A stretch of DNA of 64,000 nt from NCBI GenBank assembly GCA_038206235.1, contig JBBRBB010000016.1, positions 38,609 through 102,608 of the forward strand, given 5' to 3'. The translations under genes were made by a program, and so were the position numbers. Below the pieces are notes generated by a model that made no database searches, had not been told where the DNA came from, and saw only the letters and a program-made list of their open reading frames with translations. Within the stretch, counting starts at the first letter, position 1. Each line of letters opens with the position of its first letter. This document shows positions 27,766-35,751 of the stretch, piece after piece. The stretch comes from JBBRBB01 sp038206235. Its GTDB lineage: Bacteria > Bacteroidota > Bacteroidia > Chitinophagales > Chitinophagaceae.

Positions 27766-28302
27766 CTAAAATTGAATCCGCCATCCCGCTTTAATACCAA
27801 ACCATGATGACCATCCATCAGGCTTTATCTCTTTAAAGGCATCACCGGCAAGCTCAACTTCAAAGTCGCTGAAATGTATGCCTGCGCCTGCATCAAAAGA
27901 GAAACGTGAATCAGTAAAACTGGTATCCTTATAACTTAGGAATCCAATTCCGGCATCTCCATGAATATAGAATAATGCGGCGAGGTTTTGTCTTACACCT
28001 GCTCTTATCGGAATGTAAGTAAGACTGCCCAAATTTGTAACTCCTGCAACCGTGAGAGTTTTGGCAAAGAAATTTGTATAGCCCACAGTGCCTGTAACAA
28101 ATGTGCTTTTCTTTCCATATTGAATTCCGGCTTCTGCTCCCAAACCCGCTGAATACCGGTTTTGTGAACTGTTATCAACAGGTATCACAGTAAGACCATG
28201 AACGAAAATACTAATTGGTGTTTGTGCTTTACCTGCATTGCTTATAACAAAGCATACTGCACTCATTGTAACAATGAGGATTTTTTTATATTTCATGCGC
28301 AT
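27766..28302 (-). CDS. Outer-membrane beta-barrel protein, 178 residues
   Basis: A signal peptide (MKYKKILIVTMSAVCFVISN, cut after GKAQ) is followed by alternating strands such as RYSAGLGAEAGIQYG, TFVTGTVGYTNFFA, TYIPIRAGVRQNL and YIHGDAGIGFLSY, ending in FGIKAGWRIQF with terminal Phe. It is probably a small eight-stranded barrel. The start is likely ATG 28296, two codons into the frame. No specific role can be assigned. Confidence 0.8.
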   Translation of the reverse strand: MRMKYKKILIVTMSAVCFVISNAGKAQTPISIFVHGLTVIPVDNSSQNRYSAGLGAEAGIQYGKKSTFVTGTVGYTNFFAKTLTVAGVTNLGSLTYIPIRAGVRQNLAALFYIHGDAGIGFLSYKDTSFTDSRFSFDAGAGIHFSDFEVELAGDAFKEIKPDGWSSWFGIKAGWRIQF

Positions 28303-28697
28303 AAATGGTATATTTTAATCTAAGGTAAAGGAAATTGTATTCAAGTATTTTGCTGTAAGGTAAATTGAGAAAACTTTTACAAAGAAAAAGTGTGTGGGGA
28401 AGTTGTGTACCGGCTTACGGTTCTGAACATTTTCTATTCCTTTAATATGGTATTTAATGTCAACATTTAAATAAATAAAATTTGTTTTCAAAAATAAGTT
28501 CTTTTAATTAATTGATTTTTTTGATACCATATAGGCACATAGAAAAAAACACATAGAAATATGGTTAAAGACTATGTGAAATCTATGATCTCTACTGGGT
28601 CTATGTGTTAAAATAATTCCATTAAAAAAAGGCTGCCCTTTTACAAGAACAGCCTTTACAATCTATGAAAACTTATTTCAGGACACTACAAACAAAA
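28303..28697. other. 395-bp gap without a gene
   Basis: It contains a short dispersed repeat of CACATAG and its inverse CTATGTG between 28535 and 28612 and a minus-strand terminator near 28622-28660. No open frame or RNA gene is apparent. Confidence 0.6.
28622..28660 (-). terminator. Terminator of the BNR-repeat T9SS gene
   Basis: AAAGGCTG and CAGCCTTT pair across a 14-base loop. Read on the minus strand, the stem is followed by a T run. It lies 38 bases past the stop codon at 28698. Confidence 0.7.
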
Positions 28698-30383
28698 TTA
28701 TTTCACAACCGTTTTTACAAACGTTTCTCCATTCACTGCAAGCCTTACATAATAAGCGCCTTTTGCTGCAGCAGATAAATTAAGCGGAATTGAATACGAG
28801 CCTTCTGGCAATGAGCCTTTATCAATAACCTGTATGGTTTTACCAGAAACACTTATTACCTGTACACTTACTTTCGATTGTGCATTCAATTGCAACTGAA
28901 CCCCGCTTTCATTTATTATTGGATTAGGCAATATATTCCAGCTAAAGATTTTACTTAAATCAAGCTTAACAACACCGGAATATTTTTCCTTACCATCAAA
29001 ATCAACTTGCTTAAGCCTGTAATAAACAGATGAAGTTGCAAGCTTTATTATATCTGCATCTGTATAGCTGTAATTATTTACCTGCGTTGATGTGCCATGA
29101 CCATTTACAAAACCAATAGCTTTAAAGTTGCGGCCATCCGTGCTTCTCTCAACAGAGAAACCTTTGTTGTTGGTTTCTGTTGCAGTGCTCCATGTTAGCA
29201 ATGCATTATTGTTTTGGAGAATGCCTTTGAAATTTTGGAGGGCTACAGGGAAGATACTTCCTGTCCATTGAAAGATACCGCCGAAGTCGGTGGAATTTTG
29301 TCTATATTGTCCGCTCCATCCCGTTGTACTATTAAAAAATTTTACGTCGGTGTGCAGAAGGTCTATGCCTGTGTCAATTAGTGTCCATGTATCTCCTAAG
29401 TCCCAACTGTAAGATGAACCTTGTGGTCCAAAAGAAAGGGAATTGGTTGTTACCAGTGCAGAAGTGCCGGGAACATTCGATATATTTCCTGCAGTAAGAG
29501 GACCAGAATAATTTATTGAAGTCCATGTTGCCCCGCCATCACTTGAACGATTTAAAAAAGGAGTTTGAGTATCTGCATCGCTACCAATAATAACACCATT
29601 ACGTGAATCTGTAAAAACAAAATCATTCAAGGCATCCTGGGGAGTAGTTATTGGAAAAGCCTGCCAGTGAAGTCCTCTATCATCAGAGCGGTAAATATAA
29701 TGGGGTGGAAAAAAAGTAGAAGTAGGAGTTCCATCATATACTTCTGCCCAAATGGTATCTCCAACAACAGAATACCTGTTTACAATACCGATAGGAACAT
29801 CAGTTGTTGTGGGAAAATTTTCTTTTGGTACTCTTTGCCACGTATCACCATAATCTGAAGTTTTGTAAACTTCAAGGTAAGGAAACTGAAAGCTGCTATC
29901 CGTATTACCATCTCCGAAAGCTATGCCGTCTTTGGGATTCCAGAAATACACAAAATCAGGAAATGAATTGGCGTCAAAAATTTTTCCAACAGCAAGTTGT
30001 GTCCATGTTGTTCCGCCATTAGTGGTTTTAAATATACCACCGCTTATACTAGTATTGCCATTGTACATTGCAGAATAGCAGGTATCGGCATCAAAAGCAA
30101 AAAGATTTGCAATGGAATAACCTGAAGGAGCAGTAATAGACTTTTTTTCCCAGGTAGCGCCGGCATCCGTAGTTCTTACATATTGTTTCGTGACAGTAGT
30201 GAAAGGTTGCCCAAGAAAGGTAAAAAATATTGTAATTCCACCCCACACTGTATTTTCATTTGGCACTTCTACATCATGCAAAAAGGTATTATTGCCATGC
30301 GGCACATTAAGGTTTGTCCACTGTGCATTTGCAGAAAAATGAAGCAGCGATAAACTTAAAAGTGTGTAAAAAATCTTTTTCAT
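28698..30383 (-). CDS. T9SS-secreted BNR/Ycf48-like propeller protein
   Basis: The 561-residue protein has a signal peptide (LLSLSLLHFSANAQ) and at least six BNR-type motifs of the form S/T-x-D-x-G-x-T-W, for example TTDAGATWEKKS, TTNGGTTWTQLA, TSDYGDTWQRVP, SDDRGLHWQAF and SSDGGATWTSIN. A region like NNALLTWSTATETNNKGFSVERSTDGRNFKAIGFV (about 390-480; fibronectin-like) and a type A sorting domain ending FVKTVVK follow. It is probably a large extracellular beta-propeller. The ligand is unknown. Confidence 0.85.
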   Translation of the reverse strand: MKKIFYTLLSLSLLHFSANAQWTNLNVPHGNNTFLHDVEVPNENTVWGGITIFFTFLGQPFTTVTKQYVRTTDAGATWEKKSITAPSGYSIANLFAFDADTCYSAMYNGNTSISGGIFKTTNGGTTWTQLAVGKIFDANSFPDFVYFWNPKDGIAFGDGNTDSSFQFPYLEVYKTSDYGDTWQRVPKENFPTTTDVPIGIVNRYSVVGDTIWAEVYDGTPTSTFFPPHYIYRSDDRGLHWQAFPITTPQDALNDFVFTDSRNGVIIGSDADTQTPFLNRSSDGGATWTSINYSGPLTAGNISNVPGTSALVTTNSLSFGPQGSSYSWDLGDTWTLIDTGIDLLHTDVKFFNSTTGWSGQYRQNSTDFGGIFQWTGSIFPVALQNFKGILQNNNALLTWSTATETNNKGFSVERSTDGRNFKAIGFVNGHGTSTQVNNYSYTDADIIKLATSSVYYRLKQVDFDGKEKYSGVVKLDLSKIFSWNILPNPIINESGVQLQLNAQSKVSVQVISVSGKTIQVIDKGSLPEGSYSIPLNLSAAAKGAYYVRLAVNGETFVKTVVK

Positions 30384-30455
30384 AATAGGTAAGTTTTTTT
30401 AAAATTAAATAAGTAAAAATTCCAAACCAAAAAAGAAATGAAGATTCTTTAAGAT

Positions 30456-30605
30456 TTATTGTAAAACCAGCTTTTGCATATATGCAGTACCATTGTTATC
30501 TATTGCCTTTACTATATATAAACCCGTTGTTGGTTGTCTTAAACTATTTTTAGTAATCTGTAATGAAGATGAATTTTGGTTTGATATTATAAATTTCTTC
30601 GTCTT
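30456..30605 (-). pseudogene. Fragment of a T9SS C-terminal sorting domain
   Basis: Read on the minus strand, the frame that stops at 30456-30458 gives IISNQNSSSLQITKNS, RQPTTGLYIVKAID and NGTAYMQKLVLQ, the pattern of a type A sorting domain end. The frame continues upstream to a TAG near 30672 without a plausible start, so the rest of the gene is gone. It lies just upstream of an intact T9SS cargo gene on the same strand. Confidence 0.65.
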
Positions 30606-30616
30606 GCACAAAATAA

Positions 30617-30651
30617 AAAATCTCTTTACATTTTTACTATAAAGGGATTTT
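30617..30651. terminator. Hairpin with T-rich flanks, possible bidirectional terminator
   Basis: AAAATCTCTTTA (30617-30628) pairs with TAAAGGGATTTT (30640-30651). It sits upstream of the T9SS fragment with no gene ending directly at it. Confidence 0.45.
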
Positions 30652-30715
30652 GAAAAGACTGTATATAATTTACTCTAACTTATTTTTTTGCAAACCTTAC
30701 AGGTGGCTTTTACAC

Positions 30716-30748
30716 AAACCTCACAGGTTTAAAAAACCTGTGAGGTTT
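30716..30748. repeat. 33-bp double palindrome, copy 2
   Basis: Perfect arms AAACCTCACAGGTTT and AAACCTGTGAGGTTT flank a 3-base AAA spacer. It lies in the 489-bp gap 30384-30872. Confidence 0.95.
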
Positions 30749-30783
30749 ACATTTGAGCTTATTGAACAAGAAAGAAAAAAATA

Positions 30784-30820
30784 AAAAATCTCTTCACTTT
30801 TTTACAATGAAGAGATTTTT
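30784..30820. terminator. Bidirectional hairpin terminator downstream of mnmA
   Basis: AAAAATCTCTTCA and TGAAGAGATTTTT form a 13-bp stem with an 11-base loop. The A- and T-rich ends allow termination on both strands. Confidence 0.7.
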
Positions 30821-30872
30821 AGGTGTCTGACACTTTTAATAGGTGTCTGACACTTTTAAAGTGTCTGACACC
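30821..30872. repeat. GTGTCTGACAC repeat cluster touching the mnmA stop codon
   Basis: AGGTGTCTGACACTTTTAA occurs twice in direct order (30821 and 30841), followed by the inverted GTGTCTGACACCT up to the base before the mnmA stop codon. A degraded relative is at 35604-35636. Confidence 0.75.
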
Positions 30873-31973
30873 TTACTCACTTGCACTCATGATTACTCCC
30901 CCGGCAATCACATCATCCCCTTCATAAAAAACGGCGCTTTGCCCCGGTGCAATGCTGCCAACGTTTTCATGAAACTCAACTCTTATTCCATCGCCATCAT
31001 AATTAAATAGATTACTGAAACAGCCCTTGTCTTTGTAACGTATTTTAGCAACAGCTTCCATGCCATCTGTAATGCCATCATATTTTATCCAATTGAGCTT
31101 ACTTACAATCATCGAAGATTGCAGCAGGTCTTCTTTATCACCCAATACAATTGTATTATCATCAGGATGAATAGCCGTAACATACGCAGGCTTGCCAAAA
31201 GCAATATCCAAACCCTTTCGCTGCCCGATTGTATAAAATGGATAACCCTTGTGCCTGCCCAATACATTTCCATATTTATCTACAAACAAACCATCGGAAA
31301 CTTTTTCTTCAAGCCCCTTAATTTTTCTTTTTAAAAAACCGCGGTAATCATTATCGGGAACGAAACATATTTCATAGCTCTCACTTTTTTTTGCGAGGTC
31401 GGGATAGCCATAATCTATTGCTTTTTGGCGAATATCTTTTTTATAAAAATTTCCCAGCGGCATCATGGTGCGGCTTAATAATTCCTGGCTCAATCCCCAG
31501 AGCACATAACTCTGGTCTTTTGTTTCATCAACTCCCTTGCTTATAAAATATCTTCCGTTTGCATGCCTGCTTACATTTGCGTAATGGCCCGTAGCAATAA
31601 ATTTACAATCCAAGGCATCGGCACGTTTTAATAAAGCTTTCCATTTGATATGCGTGTTGCACATTACACAGGGATTAGGTGTGCGCCCGGCTATATATTC
31701 ATCAACAAAATTATTGATAACAGATTCACCAAACTCTTCTCTTATATCGAGTATAAAATGAGGAAACCCATGCTGCACGGCGGCTGCACGTGCATCATTA
31801 AAGCTATCAAGATTACAACAGCCGGTTTCTTTATGGGTGCTTCCGCTGGTCGCATAGTCCCATGTTTTCATAGTAATGCCTATCACTTCATAGCCTGCAT
31901 CATGAAGCATAAGAGCCGTGATAGTACTGTCAATACCGCCGCTCATCGCCACTAAAAGTTTTTCTTTGTTCAT
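30873..31973 (-). CDS. mnmA: tRNA-specific 2-thiouridylase
   Basis: The 366-residue cytosolic enzyme thiolates U34 of tRNAs for Lys, Glu and Gln. The PP-loop motif SGGIDS is at 11-16, the catalytic Cys in NPCVMCN at 102 and the second active Cys in EICFVPDNDYRGF at 203. Length and domain order (ATPase, central, C-terminal beta-barrel) are normal. A -7 box lies 9 bases upstream of the ATG, so the mRNA may be leaderless. Confidence 0.95.
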   Translation of the reverse strand: MNKEKLLVAMSGGIDSTITALMLHDAGYEVIGITMKTWDYATSGSTHKETGCCNLDSFNDARAAAVQHGFPHFILDIREEFGESVINNFVDEYIAGRTPNPCVMCNTHIKWKALLKRADALDCKFIATGHYANVSRHANGRYFISKGVDETKDQSYVLWGLSQELLSRTMMPLGNFYKKDIRQKAIDYGYPDLAKKSESYEICFVPDNDYRGFLKRKIKGLEEKVSDGLFVDKYGNVLGRHKGYPFYTIGQRKGLDIAFGKPAYVTAIHPDDNTIVLGDKEDLLQSSMIVSKLNWIKYDGITDGMEAVAKIRYKDKGCFSNLFNYDGDGIRVEFHENVGSIAPGQSAVFYEGDDVIAGGVIMSASE

Positions 31974-31981
31974 TAAGGCTG

Positions 31982-31989
31982 CAAAGATA
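31982..31989 (-). promoter_or_regulatory. Bacteroidota -7 box of mnmA
   Basis: Minus-strand TATCTTTG matches TAnnTTTG, 8 bases before the mnmA ATG. A palindrome copy (32012-32044) lies about 22 bases further upstream, at or near the expected -33 region. Confidence 0.55.
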
Positions 31990-32011
31990 GAATGTTGTGA
32001 GCGAATTTGGT

Positions 32012-32044
32012 AAACCTCACAGGTTTTTAAGACCTGTGAGGTTT
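32012..32044. repeat. 33-bp double palindrome, copy 3
   Basis: The arms are AAACCTCACAGGTTT and AGACCTGTGAGGTTT, so one sub-arm carries an A to G change that keeps G-T pairing. It sits next to the mnmA promoter. Confidence 0.93.
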
Positions 32045-32070
32045 GGCATAAAGTAATTCGAGACGTTAAA

Positions 32071-32100
32071 AAAAAGGCTGCCGATTGAGCGCAGCCTTTC
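32071..32100 (-). terminator. Terminator-like hairpin with no gene in front of it
   Basis: AAAGGCTGC and GCAGCCTTT form a 9-bp stem followed, on the minus strand, by a run of T. No minus-strand gene ends here. The gap 31974-32316 otherwise holds only palindromes and promoters. Confidence 0.45.
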
Positions 32101-32236
32101 GGGAAAAAGAAACAATTAAACTCTCGGTTTTTTTATTGAAATTTAATAATCAGAAAAATAAAACACATAATTTTTAATTGCAAGCTTTTGCAGATTATTT
32201 TTAATAATTATTTCTATTTGTGAGCAGAATACATCG

Positions 32237-32269
32237 AAACCTCACAGGTTTTAAAAACCTGTGAGGTTT
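32237..32269. repeat. 33-bp double palindrome, copy 4
   Basis: Intact arms AAACCTCACAGGTTT and AAACCTGTGAGGTTT with spacer TAA-type. A degraded left arm (AAAACCTCACAATCAGG) follows at 32284, shortly before the GlcD-like start codon. Confidence 0.93.
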
Positions 32270-32316
32270 GGCATCATACATCAAAAACCTCACAATCAGG
32301 TTTAACATTATTAAAA

Positions 32317-33711
32317 ATGATTACACCCCAGCACATAAAACAATTTAAACTGATTGCGGGTGAGAAGAATGTTTTCACTGATAATGAAACACTCACCCAG
32401 TGCAGCAAAGATGAAACGGAGCATTTGCAGTTTTTACCTGAGATAGTTATTAAAGCCCGCACTGCTGAAGAGATTGCCGCCATCATGCAAATTTGTAATG
32501 CAGCAAAAATTCCCGTTACTCCCCGCGGCGCCGGCACGGGACTGAGCGGAGGAGCTTTGCCTCATTTAGGTGGCGTATTGCTTTCCATGGAAAGGTTTAA
32601 TGAAATATTGTATATAGATGAACGCAATCTGCAGGTAACTGTTGAACCTGGAGTAATTACAGAAGCTTTGCAGAATGCTGTAAAAGAAAAGGGATTGTTT
32701 TATCCGCCAGACCCTGCCAGCCGCGGCTCCTGTTTTATTGGAGGGAATATAGCAGAGAACAGTGGCGGACCTAAAGCTGTGAAGTATGGCGTAGTGAAAG
32801 ATTATGTATTAAATCTCGAAGTGGTTTTGCCTTCAGGAGAAATAATCTGGACAGGCGCTAATGTGTTGAAAAATTCAACAGGATATAATCTCACGCAATT
32901 GATAGTAGGGAGTGAAGGAACACTTGGCATTGTTACAAAAATTGTGTTGAAATTGATTCCGCTTCCCAAACATGATTTATTAATGCTTGCGCCATTTTAT
33001 TCTTTGGAAAAAGCAAGCGAAGTGGTAAGCGCTATTTTCCAGGCTGGCTTTACACCCAGCGCTATGGAGCTGGTTGAAATAGATGCACTGCAAATAGTAA
33101 GCAAGATGGTAACAGGACATATTTTACCCATAAGCGATGATATTGCTGCACATTTAATTATTGAAGTGGATGGTAATAATATGGATGTATTGATGAATGA
33201 GATAGAAGCCATCGCAACTTTAGTGGAGCAATTCGGCGCCGGAGAAATATTTTTTGCAGAAGATGCCGCTCAAAAAGAGGAGCTGTGGAAATTGCGCAGA
33301 AGAGTGGCTGAAGCTGTAAAATTAGATGGATATATTATTGAAGAAGATACCGTAGTGCCAAGAGCAGAATTGCCAAAGCTTATTCGCGGTGTTAAAGAGC
33401 TTGGCATTAAACATAATTTTCATGCAGTTTGTTACGGACACGCAGGCGACGGAAATCTTCATGTTCGTATAAAAAAAGAAGGAAGCAATTATAGTTATGG
33501 CAATGCTGAAATGATTCCTGCTTTAAGAGAGTTGTTTCAGTTAGTGCATAGTCTTGGCGGCACTATTAGTGGCGAGCATGGAATTGGATTGCTGCAAAAA
33601 GATTATATGGATATTGTTTTTAAAGAAGCGAATCTTCGCCTGATGCGGGAAATAAAAAAAGCATTTGACCCCAATAACATCTTAAATCCGGGAAAAATTT
33701 TTAATCTGTAA
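32317..33711 (+). CDS. FAD-linked oxidase, GlcD / D-lactate dehydrogenase type
   Basis: The 464-residue flavoprotein has a PCMH-type FAD-binding domain with PRGAGTGLSGGALP near residue 68 and NIAENSGGPKAVKYG near 143, then the C-terminal cap with FHAVCYGHAGDGNLHVRI near 366 and ISGEHGIGLLQKDYM near 420, which supplies metal- and substrate-binding His residues. Relatives oxidise glycolate, D-lactate or D-2-hydroxyglutarate and pass electrons to the respiratory chain. The (Fe-S) protein at 49889-50668 is of the type that partners such enzymes, but it is 16 kb away. The substrate is undetermined. Confidence 0.9.
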   Translation: MITPQHIKQFKLIAGEKNVFTDNETLTQCSKDETEHLQFLPEIVIKARTAEEIAAIMQICNAAKIPVTPRGAGTGLSGGALPHLGGVLLSMERFNEILYIDERNLQVTVEPGVITEALQNAVKEKGLFYPPDPASRGSCFIGGNIAENSGGPKAVKYGVVKDYVLNLEVVLPSGEIIWTGANVLKNSTGYNLTQLIVGSEGTLGIVTKIVLKLIPLPKHDLLMLAPFYSLEKASEVVSAIFQAGFTPSAMELVEIDALQIVSKMVTGHILPISDDIAAHLIIEVDGNNMDVLMNEIEAIATLVEQFGAGEIFFAEDAAQKEELWKLRRRVAEAVKLDGYIIEEDTVVPRAELPKLIRGVKELGIKHNFHAVCYGHAGDGNLHVRIKKEGSNYSYGNAEMIPALRELFQLVHSLGGTISGEHGIGLLQKDYMDIVFKEANLRLMREIKKAFDPNNILNPGKIFNL

Positions 33712-33756
33712 TAAATAAAAGTTCATATTTACGTTTATAATGTTGTATGTAATTGT

Positions 33757-34059
33757 ATGACAGAACTCGCTAAATATTCAAATGACATCAAGCAACTTTG
33801 TTCACTGCACAAGGTTAGGCGGCTTTATGCTTTTGGCTCTGTACTCACAGACAAGTTTAATGAAAGCAGCGATATTGATTTTATCGTGGATTTTGAACCG
33901 ATTGACGTGGTTCAATATGCTGACAATTATTATGACTTCAAGTTTTCTTTAGAAGATATATTACACAAACCCATTGATCTGTTAGAAGAAAAAGCTATAA
34001 AAAATCCATATTTTCGACAAGTTGTTGATCAGCAAAGGCAACTTATATATGGATACTGA
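33757..34059 (+). CDS. MntA-like minimal nucleotidyltransferase (antitoxin of a HEPN/MNT pair), locus 1
   Basis: The 100-residue protein has the minimal nucleotidyltransferase signature: GS at 27-28, then ten residues and DxD at 39 and 41 (GSVLTDKFNESSDIDF), and a third acidic residue in PIDLLEE. In known type VII systems MntA neutralises its HEPN partner HepT by transferring AMP to a tyrosine. The HEPN gene overlaps its stop codon by 11 bases, so the two are co-translated. Confidence 0.9.
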   Translation: MTELAKYSNDIKQLCSLHKVRRLYAFGSVLTDKFNESSDIDFIVDFEPIDVVQYADNYYDFKFSLEDILHKPIDLLEEKAIKNPYFRQVVDQQRQLIYGY

Positions 34060-34387
34060 AATTAAAGCATGGCTTTACGACATATTAAATGCAATAATTG
34101 AAATTGAAAGTTTCTTTATTGACAGACCTAAAGAGTTCGCTGCTTATCAAAATGATTTACGAACCAAACGTGCTGTTGAACGCAACATTGAAATTATTGG
34201 AGAAGCAATGAGCAGAATTTTAAATAAAGACGCATCACTACAATTTTCAAATGCAAGAAAAATTGTTGATACAAGAAATAGAATTATTCATGGCTATGAC
34301 ACTGTATCTGACGATATAATCTGGGGCATTGTTATCAAACATATTCCAATTTTGAAAACTGAAATTCAAAACTTGTTGAACGAATAG
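34049..34387 (+). CDS. HepT-like HEPN-domain toxin, locus 1
   Basis: I choose ATG 34049 (112 residues), which overlaps the MntA-like stop by 11 bases; the frame is open further upstream but an earlier start at 34022 would overlap more. The RX4HXY motif is present as RNRIIHGY (Arg76, His81, Tyr83), giving the predicted RNase active residues and the tyrosine that is AMPylated in characterised HepT. The all-helical profile and the RTKRAVERNIEIIGEAM segment are typical. Confidence 0.9.
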   Translation: MDTEIKAWLYDILNAIIEIESFFIDRPKEFAAYQNDLRTKRAVERNIEIIGEAMSRILNKDASLQFSNARKIVDTRNRIIHGYDTVSDDIIWGIVIKHIPILKTEIQNLLNE

Positions 34388-34418
34388 AAGCACTATAGAC
34401 ACCAAAAAAGAATTTACG

Positions 34419-35027
34419 ATGAAAAAAATGTTTGTGGTTTTGCTCTGCTCTTTTATATTTTATAATGCAGCAGCGCAAAATAATTCAGATGATAATAAAG
34501 AGAAGGAAGGTTTCAGGCAAGATAATATTTTTCTTGGAGGAGGAATCACATTAGGTTTTTATACAGGTTCATTTACAGCAGGCGCTACGCCTGAGATTGG
34601 CTACAGCTTTGCTGATTGGCTTGATGCAGGTTTTGGCTTTAATCTTATTTATGTTTCGCAGCGTGCAGACCCCTATTACAATGGCAATATACGGCAACGG
34701 GATTTTAATTATGGTGGCGGTCCTTTCTTTCGGGTGTATCCAATACACTTTCTTTTTGTACAGGGACAATTGGAAGCAAACTGGATAAAAGTATCTCTGA
34801 AAGATTTTTACACAAACCAAACTTTGAAAGCAACTTTACAATCTACCAGTTTCATTGCGGGCATTGGTTATACACAGCGGGTTGTAGGGCAAAGCAGTTT
34901 TTATACCATGCTTGGAATAGATCTTTTGAGCGACCCTGATTCACCTTACCGTGATTATAATAATGCAGCCGTACCAATTGTCAGGGTAGGCTTTGATGTG
35001 TATTTGCGTCCATCGAGGAAAAAATAG
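34419..35027 (+). CDS. Outer-membrane beta-barrel protein, 202 residues
   Basis: A signal peptide (MKKMFVVLLCSFIFYNAAAQ) is followed by barrel strands FLGGGITLGFYTGSF, PEIGYSFADWLDAGFGFNLIYVS, YGGGPFFRVYP and IAGIGYTQRVV, ending VRVGFDVYLRPSRKK. The basic tail after the last strand is unusual for a barrel that needs a terminal aromatic residue. Its last 47 bases overlap the end of the convergent LOG-family gene, so the two share coding DNA on opposite strands. Function unknown. Confidence 0.8.
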   Translation: MKKMFVVLLCSFIFYNAAAQNNSDDNKEKEGFRQDNIFLGGGITLGFYTGSFTAGATPEIGYSFADWLDAGFGFNLIYVSQRADPYYNGNIRQRDFNYGGGPFFRVYPIHFLFVQGQLEANWIKVSLKDFYTNQTLKATLQSTSFIAGIGYTQRVVGQSSFYTMLGIDLLSDPDSPYRDYNNAAVPIVRVGFDVYLRPSRKK

Positions 35028-35541
35028 CCGCCGGTGTATCAAATATCATTAAACTTTTTTTCCAGTCTTCATACAAAAAACCTTCTTGCTGCATTTTGGT
35101 GAGATGTGAAATTAAGTGCTTATAATATCCGCCAGAATTAAGAAGAATAATTTTTTTATCATGAATGCTCAGGGTGTTCCATGTAAGCATTTCAAATAGC
35201 TCATCGAGTGTTCCGTTTCCACCCGGTAAAACAAAAGCGGCATCACATGCATCATAAATCATTTTCTTCCTTACGTGCATATCCGCTACTACTAACAATT
35301 CAGAAATGCCATCATGCTGATGTTCTCTTTCTCTCAATATTTCAGGAATAACACCTGTAACAATTCCGCCATTTTTTATTACTGCATTTGCCACAACGCC
35401 CATGAGACCGGCGTTTCCGCCACCATATACTAATTTTAGTTTTCTTTCAGCAATCATTTCACCAAGCTCATTGGCGTGATGCGTGTATAAACTATTCTTG
35501 CCAGGTCTTGAGCCACAAAAAACTGCAACGGATAATATCAT
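34981..35541 (-). CDS. LOG-family protein (cytokinin riboside 5'-monophosphate phosphoribohydrolase type)
   Basis: The 186-residue Rossmann-fold protein carries the paired signature MHVRKKMIY (88-96) and PGGNGTLDE (106-114) and the nucleotide loop GGNAGLMGVVANAV near 41. Members hydrolyse adenosine or N6-substituted AMP to base and ribose phosphate; in most bacteria the natural substrate is unsure. Its 3' end overlaps the preceding convergent gene by 47 bases. Confidence 0.9.
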   Translation of the reverse strand: MILSVAVFCGSRPGKNSLYTHHANELGEMIAERKLKLVYGGGNAGLMGVVANAVIKNGGIVTGVIPEILREREHQHDGISELLVVADMHVRKKMIYDACDAAFVLPGGNGTLDELFEMLTWNTLSIHDKKIILLNSGGYYKHLISHLTKMQQEGFLYEDWKKSLMIFDTPAAIFSSMDANTHQSLP

Positions 35542-35603
35542 GCTAATTTTAAAACAACAATGTTAAGTTGCTTTTGGGAATTTCGGATATTTGTTTGCGT
35601 ACT

Positions 35604-35636
35604 GGTGTCTGTACACTCGCAGAGTGTCTGGCACCT
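35604..35636. repeat. Degraded GTGTCTG-type hairpin
   Basis: GGTGTCTGTACACTC and GAGTGTCTGGCACC form an imperfect hairpin around GCA. It is related to the cluster next to the mnmA stop codon. Confidence 0.55.
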
Positions 35637-35707
35637 TTCATAAATAAAAGAACTAAGGATGTACATTTTCAAATTATTTCATTTTTAAATCTATTTTGCA
35701 ACTTTCC

Positions 35708-35735
35708 AAAGTCTCCGCCAGCTGGCGGAGACTTT
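35708..35735. promoter_or_regulatory. 28-bp perfect palindrome upstream of the symporter
   Basis: AAAGTCTCCGCCAG is followed without any spacer by its exact reverse complement, ending 16 bases before the symporter ATG. It could be an operator, a regulatory hairpin covering the translation start region or a dispersed palindrome; only one copy exists in the window. Confidence 0.6.
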
Positions 35736-35751
35736 AGGGGGCTTCTTCATT

